From Isoetes taiwanensis (lineage: Eukaryota; Streptophyta; Lycopodiopsida; Isoetales; Isoetaceae), in contig JAJEKV010000049.1 in the NCBI GenBank assembly GCA_021234155.1, positions 9,088,036 to 9,152,035 of the forward strand: 64,000 nucleotides of DNA, read 5' to 3'. The notes under the pieces were generated by a model that was not told the origin of the DNA, did no database searches, and saw only the letters and a program-made list of their open reading frames with translations. The position numbers and the translations under genes were made by a program. Positions 11,345-20,657 of this stretch are shown here, in pieces (the first letter of the stretch is position 1; each line of letters begins with the position of its first letter).

Positions 11345-11693
11345 ACCGAGAAAGATAAAACTCCTAGTTCTATTTGTTAGCACGGTTCCAATTATACAAA
11401 TCCCTGTCATGATTATGCATGTCGATTGGAATACCAGGCACCAGAACAGACCCATTCATCAGGGTTTTGTACCGAATCTGTGATGAAATGAAGAGATTTA
11501 CGTTATGGCGGCTATTTTGGCGCTTGGCTTCCCTGTCATAAAGACATCCTACTATAATCCCTGAGAAAATCAGAGATCCGGCTGGATTTGCTACACAGAG
11601 AATGTTGTTGTATAGTGCCCCAACGCTTTTCAACCCGAAAAGCTCTGATGCTGTTTCTGGGACGATAATTTCTTCTATTTCGAATTGCAGCAA
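11345..11693 (-). pseudogene. NFD4/nodulin-like MFS transporter, C-terminal remnant
   Basis: The minus frame from 11693 reads SELFGLKSVGALYNNILCVA then NPAGS, and GCLYDREAKRQ. This matches the conserved penultimate helices of plant nodulin-like / NFD4 major-facilitator proteins (SElFGLk..G..yN, a.P.GS, aG.lYDreA). After AKRQ the homology moves to another frame (about 11480-11345): RFGTKP, two stops, then MTGICIIGTVLTNRTRSF, matching the last helix and its Arg-Thr-x-x-F boundary. So at least one frameshift and stops. No further exons were found upstream. A dead 3' fragment; substrate unknown. Confidence 0.68.
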
Positions 11694-11837
11694 GCAAGTT
11701 CTGCTGCGTGCTCAATCCTCCTGAATTTCTTGCATGTCCTTTGCGATTGGGCTTCTTCCTCATGCAAATATAATTGGTGATCCATGGTTTTAGATGCTGG
11801 GTTTGCAACCTAGTCAAGCATAAGAGGGAATAAGAAG

Positions 11838-11945
11838 AGGAGGTTAACCCTCCCCTTGAGGGGATTATGGGAAATAAACCCTCGAGGCCGGGAGGCCGAG
11901 AGGGTTATTTCCCATGATCCCCGAGAGGGGAGGGTTGACCTCCCT
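11838..11945. repeat. GC-rich hairpin element A, ~46-bp arms, 17-bp loop
   Basis: Left arm runs from aggaggttaaccctcccc to gggaaataaaccctc (11838-11883). The right arm (11900-11944) is its near complement, with 4-5 differences. The loop gaggccgggaggccgag resembles in length and sequence the loop of the hairpin at 41780-41896. Downstream, three gagcaaat repeats follow. Hairpin plus short repeats looks like one mobile design. Confidence 0.75.
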
Positions 11946-11959
11946 TAAACCTACTAGGT

Positions 11960-12090
11960 CCGAGCAAATTCCTCAGCTGTTAACTTCGACAGAGCAGAAA
12001 AAAGAGGATGATCCGGCCGAGCAAATTCTTAAGCTGTTCACTACAACAGAGCAAAAAGAGCCAGCCGAGCAAATCCTTAAGCTGTGAACT
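11960..12090. repeat. tandem repeat, three copies, next to hairpin A
   Basis: Units start at ccgagcaaattcctcagctg (11960), ccgagcaaattcttaagctg (12017) and ccgagcaaatccttaagctg (12065). Spacing is 57 and 48 bp. Each is followed by a similar aactt/cagagcaa tail. Confidence 0.85.
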
Positions 12091-12640
12091 TTTCGTGTGG
12101 GATTTTTCGCTTCAAAAGACAGAAGAAAGAATGCTCAAATTTAATACGGAGTTTGCTGGAGAGATCTCTTCAATGGCTGGTATGTGCAGTTCATCATCCC
12201 GCATTCTTGCACATAAGCACTTGGCCCTGTTATGTTGTCATCAATGCCTCTGTTCTGAACACCGAACACCTACATGCAAAATTTATCCGCAAAAACGAAA
12301 CTTAAATTAGGAACATCTTATGAATCTGATGTATAAATATCGTATATGCAGAAATTCGGAATCTGATGTATCAGACAAAAAGATTGGATATATGAAGAGA
12401 ACAGGGGATTCAAGAGATTCAAGACTCAAGATCCAAAGTCGATGGATTTATACCTTGGGGTGCGGAAATAAACATCTCACGACGAGACACAGCCGCAAGA
12501 ATAAGATTCTGAGACAGAGATTTGGAAGTTCTTTTGTGGGAAACAGTATTGCATGCCGGTTTTGCAGGTGTCGGACTGAGTTTCCATGCTAAATTCGTGG
12601 CAAAAGGATGCAGACAGATACAAGCACGGCTATGCCAAAG
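12091..12640. other. no gene seen
   Basis: Short open frames on both strands but no domain recognised. aatctgatgtat occurs twice at 12326 and 12360. Confidence 0.45.
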
Positions 12641-12735
12641 ATATATCTCATCCAAGCGGAGCTATGGCAAGGCAAGCACGGGCACTGCTATGGCGAAGAC
12701 ATACCTCATCCAAGCGCAGCTATGGCGGAAGGCAT
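12641..12735. repeat. ~60-bp tandem duplication
   Basis: ctcatccaagcgSagctatg occurs at 12648 and 12708, with gctatggc also between them. Confidence 0.75.
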
Positions 12736-12909
12736 ATTCTCCTACAAGGAATATCCAAGAGATTATCGGGATAATTCATAGGATATTCGTTAGAAGAAGA
12801 ATATTCGGGAGGTTACATGAAATAACCTGCTAAGATCCAACGGTCGTGAACGGTCTGATCCTTAGAATTTGCAAGGACCTAGGTTTAAGGAATGTAAAAC
12901 ACGCTAAGC

Positions 12910-13051
12910 GTGATTTAGAGAGGAGTGAATCATAAATCATGGTGAGCTTTGCATGCTTTATAGAATAGTGGGTCCTAGACGTGATTTAGAGAGGAGTGAA
13001 TCATAAATCATGGTGAGCTTTGCATGCTTTATAGAATAGTGGGTCCTAGAC
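12910..13051. repeat. perfect 71-bp tandem duplication
   Basis: 12910-12980 and 12981-13051 are identical by eye. The first base of the unit overlaps the palindrome cacgctaagcgtg. Perfect identity implies a recent event or slippage. Confidence 0.93.
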
Positions 13052-13103
13052 GCACACATGGTTTGCTATTATTTGATGCACACATGGTTTGCTATTATTT
13101 CAT
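13052..13103. repeat. 26-bp tandem duplication
   Basis: gcacacatggtttgctatta plus tttgat occurs at 13052 and 13078. A third, shorter relative (cacacatggtttgctattat) occurs near 13187. Confidence 0.88.
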
Positions 13104-13739
13104 ATGTGATTTGCTACAGAAGAGTGAGTCGTAAATCAAATCATGTTGAGCTTGCATTGGTTTATAGAAAAGTGGATTTCAAATCACACACATGGTTTGC
13201 TATTATTTTTTGCTATTATTTTCATGTGTAATTTGCGGCTTAGCAACAAAAAACTATGGTGGTAAAATACCCTAGTGGTAAAACTTTGTGCTTGAAACTT
13301 GCAATGATGTTGACACATAAGTTATCTTATGTCTTTGGTGAAACATCCTCAATGTCACCTCTACAATATTAATATGCTTGTTAATACACGCTTGGCGTGA
13401 TTTATTTTGTTCTATAACTAGGTATCTTCTACAATATGATGCTCGCTTATGCACGCTTAGCATGAATTTTTTTTTTTTTTTTGTCGCTAACTAGGTTTTG
13501 CTCTATAACTAAATTTCTTCTACAAGGTTAACTTGTTGGAATAAATCATTTGAGATTATTTGAATGCACAATTGGACCATATAAAACATTAAGGAACATG
13601 AATTTGGATTTGCAAGGGTAATAACCACGTCACTCGTACATCGAATCGAAAAATGCATAAGGGGATTTTCTAAGAGAACTTCAAGAGTTGCCTGGATCAA
13701 CTTGGTATCCAGAATAAGGATGAATAATCAAAGTGTTAT

Positions 13740-13895
13740 GATGACGCTCCAAGTGATTCTACAGTTAAACTTAGGCTCAATCCACCATCTCATGATCCAA
13801 GTAACTTTGCAACAGATGACTTCCTGGTCCAATGTATACCTATTATGAATAATCTGGCTATGGGGATGATAGTGCATGAAAGTGTTAGAATTTTT
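13740..13895 (+). pseudogene. unrecognised gene fragment, copy 1
   Basis: The frame reads DDAPSDSTVKLRLNPP, SHDPSNFATDDFLVQ and IPIMNNLAMGM. It is a diverged duplicate of the fragment at 14366-14500, roughly 75-80 percent alike in DNA. The conserved DPxNF, DxFLVQ, IPI and NNLAMGM words suggest a real ancestral exon. Family not recognised. Confidence 0.5.
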
Positions 13896-14277
13896 TCATG
13901 GGTGCATTAACATTAGATTTCAAATCGGTTTGTTGTGGCTTTATATACCAATTCTTTTGCAATCCTTTACATTTGTAGGTTCAAAAGGGCTATTTATTTA
14001 ATCCTAGTGAAACACCTTTAAAACTTCTCGTTACTTTTATTTGGCTTTTATATGCAACATAATGACCATTTTATTTTATTTCTTACTTTTATATAGCTAC
14101 ACCCCTTCACAAAAAATTATTTTGAATCCATGTATACCATTGACATATGTACAAATACGAGGCATTATTCAAGGAAGTTAAAGGGCTTCTAGTGGCAAAT
14201 ATTTTAGGGATTATTGTTTTTAATCATCATTCTTATTTCTGTTGTTGTATCAAGTTATATATTATTTGTTGTTGTGC

Positions 14278-14580
14278 AGTTCTATAATCCGAAAGATACC
14301 ACAGGCAAGGCTATCTTCAATCAGGATGATATAACCATAGTGAATGCTGATGCTCTTGAATGCTTCTACAATCAAACTCAGGCCCTAAATCACCGTCTTA
14401 TGATCCAAAAAACTTTGTGGCAGATAATTTTCTGGTCCAGTTTATACCTATATTATGAATAATCTGGCTATGGGTATGACAGTACGTGAAGTGTTAGAAT
14501 CACATCCAGAACCAAACAAAATAGCTGACATGGAACCACACCTTGCTATGTATGTGAAAAAACATGGATTGGCCCCTTAA
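14278..14580 (+). pseudogene. unrecognised gene 3' exon, copy 2
   Basis: After a plausible acceptor (tgttgtgcag, 14269-14278) the frame reads FYNPKDTTGKAIFNQDDITI then VNADALECFYN. A frameshift follows, then SPSYDPKNFVADNFLVQFIP, another slip (two extra bases, tatatta versus tatta in copy 1), and MNNLAMGMTVREVLESHPEP up to KKHGLAP and a stop at 14578-14580. Two frameshifts make it a pseudogene, yet the residues are protein-like and conserved with copy 1. Function unknown. Confidence 0.5.
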
Positions 14581-15265
14581 TATTTTATTGGAATATATGA
14601 TTGTTTTTAATGATATTCGTTTCATGTATCCATAATTTTGGGGTTGTTCTCACCTGGAAAATAATAATGTAATATGTTATCAGATTATACATTATTTTCG
14701 TCTTAATGTTCCAAGATTTTGATGTCATGAATTTAAAGAACTTGCCCTTCTGTTTTGCATATTTCAAGTCGCATCTAAAAAACACATGGGAATTGCAATG
14801 TTTATGTGATTTATCAAGTCCAAAAAAAAGATAAAAAAAAAACAAAAGCCCCCTAGGAAACTAGAAAATTACTGAAGATTGGCGTAATTTTGGAGTTGAC
14901 ATAATCCCAATTTAATTGGATGATGGTTATTATCTAAAGAGACTGACGTGGCATCATCTCCTCCATTGGCTTGATCAAATCTGGGCCGTCCAAATTAGGG
15001 CTGGGTCCAACACTTACACAATAACATTATAATATAAGATACGCATCTCCGAGGTTATCCATACAGCATTGTAAGATGCCCAATGAGGTAGCCTACATGG
15101 CAAGATTTATCATGTGCCAAATTGATAATGCCACCTCAACTTATGAGGTGGCAAAGTAATGGGGGTATTAGTACCACCAAGGCTAAAGTGGCAGCCCAAT
15201 AGGCTCCAAGCTTGGCCCAATGAAGGCTACCATGACCAGAATTAAAGAATAAACACAATTTAGCA
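14581..15265. other. no gene seen; small hairpin
   Basis: Mostly AT-rich. A 9-bp stem gccacctca / tgaggtggc with a 5-base loop lies at 15130-15152. Immediately downstream the base composition becomes GC-rich, leading into the FTR1-like frame. Confidence 0.5.
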
Positions 15266-15754
15266 GTGCCTATGTTACCTTTACCTTTATCTTTAGCCGT
15301 GCCATGTTTGGCAATCCGTCGGCCGCCCATTCGGGCTCGGCCCATTTTGGGATTTCTCCTGCCCGGAAGAATGGAGTATATGTACCGGGTTTTCCAACTG
15401 CTCGCCTTTAAGGTCTTCATGGCTGCCTTTAAGGTCTTCATGGGGGCCGCAACCTTGCTGTTGCTGGTGATCGCAGCTGGGTTGTTTGCTGGTAGTGTCC
15501 ACGAGTTCGAGGAGTACACCCAGAACGAGCATTTCGTATGGAAGCTTAAGTGCTGTGGCGACGGCAACAACTTCTGGTCGCTCCTTAACGCCATCGTCGG
15601 ATGGCGTAACGAGGCTACTACCGGCACCCTCTCTGCTTACATTCTCTACTGGGTCTTCGTCGTCGTCGCACTCTTCCTGCTCCGCATCAAGTGGCGTCGC
15701 CAGGATGCCGCATTGAAGGTGGACGACGCCACAAACACCTCTAATCCGGTGTAA
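15266..15754 (+). CDS. FTR1-type high-affinity iron permease, C-terminal part
   Basis: FTR1 permeases move ferric iron across the plasma membrane together with a multicopper ferroxidase. The frame contains a TM helix (ATLLLLVIAAGLFAGSVHEF plus E), then FVWKLKCCGDG, NNFWSLLNAIVGWRNEAT, a final TM segment (SAYILYWVFVVVALFLL) and a basic tail, ending with TAA at 15752-15754. The V-W-x-x-x-C-C, F/L-N-A-I-x-G-W-x-N-x-A-T and Y-x-x-Y-W signatures match the last two helices of FTR1. The REGLE iron-binding motifs and first helices are missing, so this is a truncated gene or last exon; the first ~35 residues do not look like FTR1. A 21-bp in-frame tandem duplication (15404-15424 / 15425-15445) doubles AFKVFM. 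Third positions are strongly C/G, unlike the neighbourhood. Confidence 0.7.
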   Translation: MPMLPLPLSLAVPCLAIRRPPIRARPILGFLLPGRMEYMYRVFQLLAFKVFMAAFKVFMGAATLLLLVIAAGLFAGSVHEFEEYTQNEHFVWKLKCCGDGNNFWSLLNAIVGWRNEATTGTLSAYILYWVFVVVALFLLRIKWRRQDAALKVDDATNTSNPV

Positions 15755-15915
15755 CACGTTCGCCTATTTCAACCCGACCCCTCTTTTGTAATTATTTGTT
15801 CCACGAATTATTTGCTTTGGTCATTTTCATATACGGCTTTAATATACCAATCTTTTTTGTTTGACAGTGGCACTTTATCTGAAAGAAGAGGCTATGTTTA
15901 AGAACTATTTGCTAC

Positions 15916-15977
15916 TAGCATTAGCATTATCTTATCTTATTCTTGGTAGCATTAGCATTATCTTATCTTATTCTTGG
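15916..15977. repeat. 31-bp tandem duplication
   Basis: tagcattagcattatcttat plus cttattcttgg occurs at 15916-15946 and 15947-15977. It lies just before the LINE tail. Confidence 0.9.
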
Positions 15978-15989
15978 TTATTGTGTTTG

Positions 15990-16103
15990 GTGATGGGGCC
16001 TAGTCCCCAAGTTTTAGATGGGCTGTTGCCCTTGCATGTGCCGTCCCATAACCCGTTGGGTTCCCGTGGACGTAAAAAATTATCTTATCTTATCTTATCT
16101 TAA
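15990..16103 (+). mobile_element. LINE 3' end with TTATC pentanucleotide tail
   Basis: ggttcccgtggacgtaaaaa (about 16049-16078) is followed by (TTATC)n to 16101. The same 3' signature, ccgtggacgttaaaa plus a short repeat, ends the LINE fragment at 59755 and, slightly changed, the LINE at 19975. Only ~100 bp of 3' UTR is recognisable, so it is a heavily 5'-truncated copy. Confidence 0.6.
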
Positions 16104-17112
16104 TTTTCATCTACATCTTTCGCATACGAATCTTAATTAAGACCTTATCTCAATTATCTCAAAGAAGAGGCTATTCACGTACCTAAAAGATGAATTGCAC
16201 ACATTAAAACCATTAGATTTTTCTAATCCATTGAACGGCTTAATAATGCTATCACATTCCAAAATTGGGATAGAGTAGTTTCGTTGCATTCTAGATAGCT
16301 TATTTAGCCATCTCTCAAAATCTAACTTCAATTGAAGTTCCAAGTTCAATTGAAGTTTCTTTTGGATTTGATTGATCTTTTGTCCTCCTTTTTTCTCCAT
16401 GTTTTAATTAGTGATACTATTTGTTTATGATGGGTTTCCATAGATTTGACCTTTGCTTTTAATCATTCATCTCAAAATAATTTGCTTTCTCGATAGATCA
16501 AACCTTCAAAAAGATCAAGACTACTAGTAAAACAAAAATAGAAAACATAAAAAAACAAGGAAAATAAAAGCAAAATAGGTATAAACCTTCAAAAGACCAA
16601 GACTTTTCGTAAAAGATAAAAAGAAAAATTAAAAAAAGCAAGAAAAATCAAAGCAAACATGTAAGTGCCATTCACTTATATCCAAGTGCCAAACAAAACC
16701 ATCTCATACAAGCTGACACCTCAAAATGACGGCGCCTCAAAATGAATGATGGCATCATCGATAGCCCATTCCTGGACTCGGAAGGAAGAACATAGGGCAA
16801 AAAAAGAAGGGAGATTCTACAACGTCATTGCCATGTCCGACCACCTACATATGACCATTTACTATATAGATAGTATTTTTAAAATGCAAATTGACTTGAG
16901 TGAATATTTGGCTAGTACACAACTATAAAGGTACATTCAATTGAAAATACCCTTTTCCTAGAAAATACCCTGGCATCTACTGCAATCTTCTATTTTCTTG
17001 ATAATTTTTGTGTTGCATGATAATTCCATTTTTGAACCACACTCCCCCTTTCAGGAATATACTCCAATCCGTTCGCAAGTTCTCTTTTGATCCGAGTTCG
17101 CATTTACAATCC

Positions 17113-17222
17113 CCATTTTGTTCAAGAATCCTCTGTTTCTACTAATCTTCCATCTTAGCTACTAGTTTTCCCTATTAGGATATACCATTTTTGTTCAAGA
17201 ATCCCCTGTTTCCACTAATCTT
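17113..17222. repeat. direct repeat ~37 bp, 72 bp apart
   Basis: ccatttt(t)gttcaagaatc plus cYctgtttcYactaatctt occurs at 17113-17149 and 17185-17222, with two substitutions and one indel. Confidence 0.85.
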
Positions 17223-17335
17223 CTCCGATAAGATATGTCCTTTTATTCAAAATTTTCCCATTGCTCTTGAGCCCCCCAGTTCCTCAATGGGAGATTTTTC
17301 AGGGGATTTGATTGTTGTGTTATTTTACAAGTTGC

Positions 17336-17560
17336 ATTTTACTAAATTGTTACATAGAGAATACATTGTCATTTATGATCCACCTACCACATAATCAAAT
17401 ATTGATATGCAAGGACAGAAATCAATACAATTAACTCTGATTCATTTTACTAATTTCTTACGTAGAGAATATATTATCATTTATCATTCACCTACCACAT
17501 GATCAGATATTGATATTCAAGGATACGAACCAACACCATCAACACTGAATGTTTGGGTCT
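17336..17560. repeat. diverged ~115-bp tandem duplication
   Basis: ttactaaattgttacataga ... caaggac (17338-17425) is repeated as ttactaatttcttacgtaga ... caaggat (17447-17524), about 80 percent alike. Shared words include cctaccacat and atattgat. Confidence 0.75.
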
Positions 17561-18609
17561 ACGTATTTCAATTGAATGCTCATAACTAAGGATACGGCCA
17601 TACAGGTAAATGCAGATATTATTTGTTACAAGAAAAAATCTAAAAAATTGCAAAGCAGTTACAATCAAGTGCAAATCTGTTTCTATTCTAAATATACACT
17701 AAGTTTATCGTCCAAGGAGATCAAACGGCGTGCTAAGAAGGCTTTGCACACTAGTTCCAAGTTATTCTAGGTAGCAAGGACAACACTGGCCCCAGGCTTC
17801 CATCCCGTATAGAAAAACATGCTCCATCAAGACTCTAATAAATAAGTGTGTGGTAGGCCCAGTCATACAACTCCACTTTGTGACTATTATTTTGCATTGC
17901 ATACAGGGCTTTCCAACCCCATGTCACCTGCAGCCAGTACTATAGTGGTTTTATAATTTATATGTGGTTACTTGTATTAATTTCATGGTCTATTGGAATG
18001 ACAATGTTTTATAGCATGTTTTTACTCATGTAGGTGCTTAGCATAATATAGTTCATAAAATTGATAGTGGTTTAAGGTATGTCTTTTCAAACAACACATA
18101 AATACGATGATGGTTCTTCATCGTTAGCACTTAACCTAGGGTTTATAGGGTATTTTTTTAGCAGGCTTGCCTAACCTCCCTTAAAACAATTCTGAGAATT
18201 CTACCCTATCCATGTGGTTGTACACATCAGCACCATTCATTTTTTACTGTTTAGATTTTTATATTTTTGCATCGAGGGCTATAAAAATTACATATTCTCC
18301 AGAAAATCCCTTTGTCCATGTTGCTTTCTGCCATTCGAATATAAGTGAACAAGGAATCCATCAAGAATTCCATCGTATTCATAGTTCCATGCTCACTATG
18401 TCTGGCAAAATAAAATCTGCTTTCCTGCTTACTGGCAATATTTTTTTGATAGTTCATGCCGAACATCGCATTTGAAGCTCAACGATGGATATCCGCCTTG
18501 ATTTAAAGGACATTTTCTTGATTTTATGCATTCATCGACAATATTTTGCAGATTGTTCATAACCAAATACATCATCGAAAGTTCTAGATAGATATCTTCC
18601 ATGGCTTAA

Positions 18610-20015
18610 GGACCCTGAGCATATCTGTAGCAGAATAGATTTGTGAAGATATAGGCCGACCTCCATTCCACGACATAGCAGGAATGACCGTCAACCAGCA
18701 GAAAACCAAGCTGTTGCCAATCCTGTCTGCGCAGCATGATATCCCAGACTTCTATTACAGGGGACAAAGGATGGAAGTTGTAAGGACCTTTAAGTATCTG
18801 GGAATCGATTTCTCTGCTAACATGCTATGGGATGACTGTGTAGAAAGAAGGTTTAGCGCGGGATGGAAAGCCCTGTATGCAATCTTGAGAATAGGCTGCT
18901 TAAAGAATAGATCTCTCTCGCGATTGGGCACGCATAAAGCACACTGTTCAGAGCACTTGTTGAACCCGGTATTCTTTGTATGGGGTAGAGGTCTGGGGGT
19001 CAACAATTAGCAAGGGCACTTGGGATAAGCTAGAGAGGGTACAGAAGGCTTTCCTGACATACAGTCTAGGCGTCAAGGACACGGTGCCTTATCCGATTTT
19101 GCTGTATGAGGCCCGGCTTTTGGCCTCTGCGGCGATACGCTCTGCGCAGCACCTTTGGCGTATTTCCATAAGGATGATGAGAATGGATGCACAATGTCTT
19201 CCTCCCTGAGACTCACATTATTGGCACAAAGGGCCACAAAGTCTCAAGAGAGTATGGCGAGAGCATTGTAGGGGATGGTTCGCAAGATGGTCCATAGACT
19301 ATCAACAGTTATGGATATGTATCTGGATATCGCGGAACAGAGTTGCATTTGAATGAGCGCTTTGCTACCTCTCTGTGGGATGCGCCCACTCTTGCAAAGC
19401 CCAAAGCGAGCACTACCACCGCAGTGTTAATCCCTCGCTTGAACATGGCCCCCACCCGGTGTTTTGAAGGCACACATCTCTACCAAAGAAACGAAGAGCT
19501 ATAGCTGCAATAAGGACAGGGTCCCACCATCTCAAAATTGAGACAGGCCACTGGGGTACGAATGGCGGGCAGGGAATCCCCCGACACGAGAGATTATGTC
19601 AGTGCTGTCACATGCAGATAGTAGAAGATGAACACCATGCTCTACAGGAGTGTCCGGCATATGCACACATCCGAGCAGCTCATGCCGATCTCGATGCTCG
19701 AGACGGCAATTCATCAATCGCTGGTTTTCGCCAATGGTTTTTGCCGCCTCGCGTCCCTATATTACGCAAGCCTCTACCGTCAGAGAGTCCCTCACAACAC
19801 AGGGAATCTGAGCGCCCATATAGGGACTCTGAACGCCTATTACAAGGGTTTTTCCTCCCACATGGGGGGTTTTTTCGTCCCAGTGGTAGAGACACATTGT
19901 ATAGGGTTTTCTTTTGTGTTTGGATACTTTTCGATATATTGTATGTCTATAACCGTCTCATAGGTCAGTTGGCCTCCGTGAACGTTAAAATATACTTCCT
20001 TCCTTCCTTCCTCAT
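18610..20015 (+). mobile_element. LINE 3 fragment (post-RT region) with TTCC-repeat tail
   Basis: The frame from ~18684 reads TVNQQKTKLLPILS, then FKYLGIDFSANMLWDDCV, and (next frame, from ~18976) YGVEVWGSTISKGTWDKLER plus VQKAFLTYSLGV, matching the RT thumb and C-terminal region of LINE-type polymerases. A later block (19600-19690) reads as a zinc-knuckle-like C-x2-C-x7-H-x4-C motif (CQCCHMQIVEDEHHALQEC). It ends with ggcctccgtgaacgttaaaa and (TTCC)n at 19996-20011. The RT active site is absent; at least three frame changes. Confidence 0.75.
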
Positions 20016-20640
20016 GGTACACCCCAAATGGCCCCATACCTGCCCCCTCTGGAACCATTTGGGGGATATCCCTACCCCCTGGCACCGCCAAAATGGCACC
20101 ATGAAGACATTCGAGGGCTTCAAATGCCGCCCTAAATGCCTCCATGGCGACATTTGGGGATCCCCTCAAGGGGGTACACCATTAGAGGCCAGATGAGATC
20201 TCGTTTTGTCCTTCTAAGGGAAATGCCACATCACATTATGATTCTTCCATGTCATCATTTTTCATGTATTTATTTGAAAATAAAACCCAACAACCCAACC
20301 CAACAACCTTAACCAACCATGAAATAAATGCACCTAACAATATGACGAAACAAAATTTGAATTTTGGTCTTCACATGTACGTGTATGACGAGAAGAAATT
20401 TTGAATTTTGATCATGACATATAGGTGACGTGTACCCTGTAGAGACACGAAAATATGATGTTTACTTGGTGAAGACAAGATCTCAGCGCAAAGTGCAATC
20501 GTGGACCCTCCCTGAAATCCATTGTTTTGGCTCCAAAAACTTATTATAATTAGAAATCCATTTCAAAGAATGGCGCTAGCTCGTTCTCTCAGTGGTAAAT
20601 TCAAGGTTCAATTCCTTGAAAGGGGATTTTCGGAAGCTCT
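20016..20640. other. no gene seen; C-rich then AT-rich spacer
   Basis: 20016-20200 is C-rich with repeated ccccctggc/ccatttgggg words and ends in cattagaggccagatgagat, a motif seen inverted near 33783-33804. 20220-20570 is AT-rich. 20576-20616 has weak tRNA-box resemblance but no cloverleaf. Confidence 0.45.
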
Positions 20641-20657
20641 TCTAAAGCGGATCTTCA

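Larger units (their letters stand above)
10082..13464. repeat. recurrent 14-bp palindrome acacgctNRgcgtg, four copies
   Basis: Copies: acacgcttggcgtg 10082-10095, cacgctaagcgtg 12900-12912, acacgcttggcgtg 13386-13399 and gcacgcttagcatg 13451-13464. Three are followed by an AT-rich tail starting ga(a)ttt, and the last two share a further ~60-bp stretch with ctataacta. They look like the same terminal hairpin dispersed by a small element. The coordinates span the whole group. Confidence 0.55.
16104..18600. other. non-coding, no gene seen; diverged repeats
   Basis: AT-rich with no coding signal recognised. Holds an inverted pair (ttcaattgaagtt, 16327-16359) and the direct repeats listed separately. 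Confidence 0.5.

Noticed and set aside
15293-15757. 154-codon minus-strand frame opposite the FTR1-like frame
   Set aside because: Explained as the shadow of a GC3-rich coding strand; shows no domain or membrane pattern of its own.
20571-20640. tRNA-like or SINE-like boxes (tagctcgttctctcagtggt and ggttcaattcc)
   Set aside because: Box A and box B are only ~16 bases apart and no cloverleaf can be drawn; probably chance, or at most an old SINE scrap.
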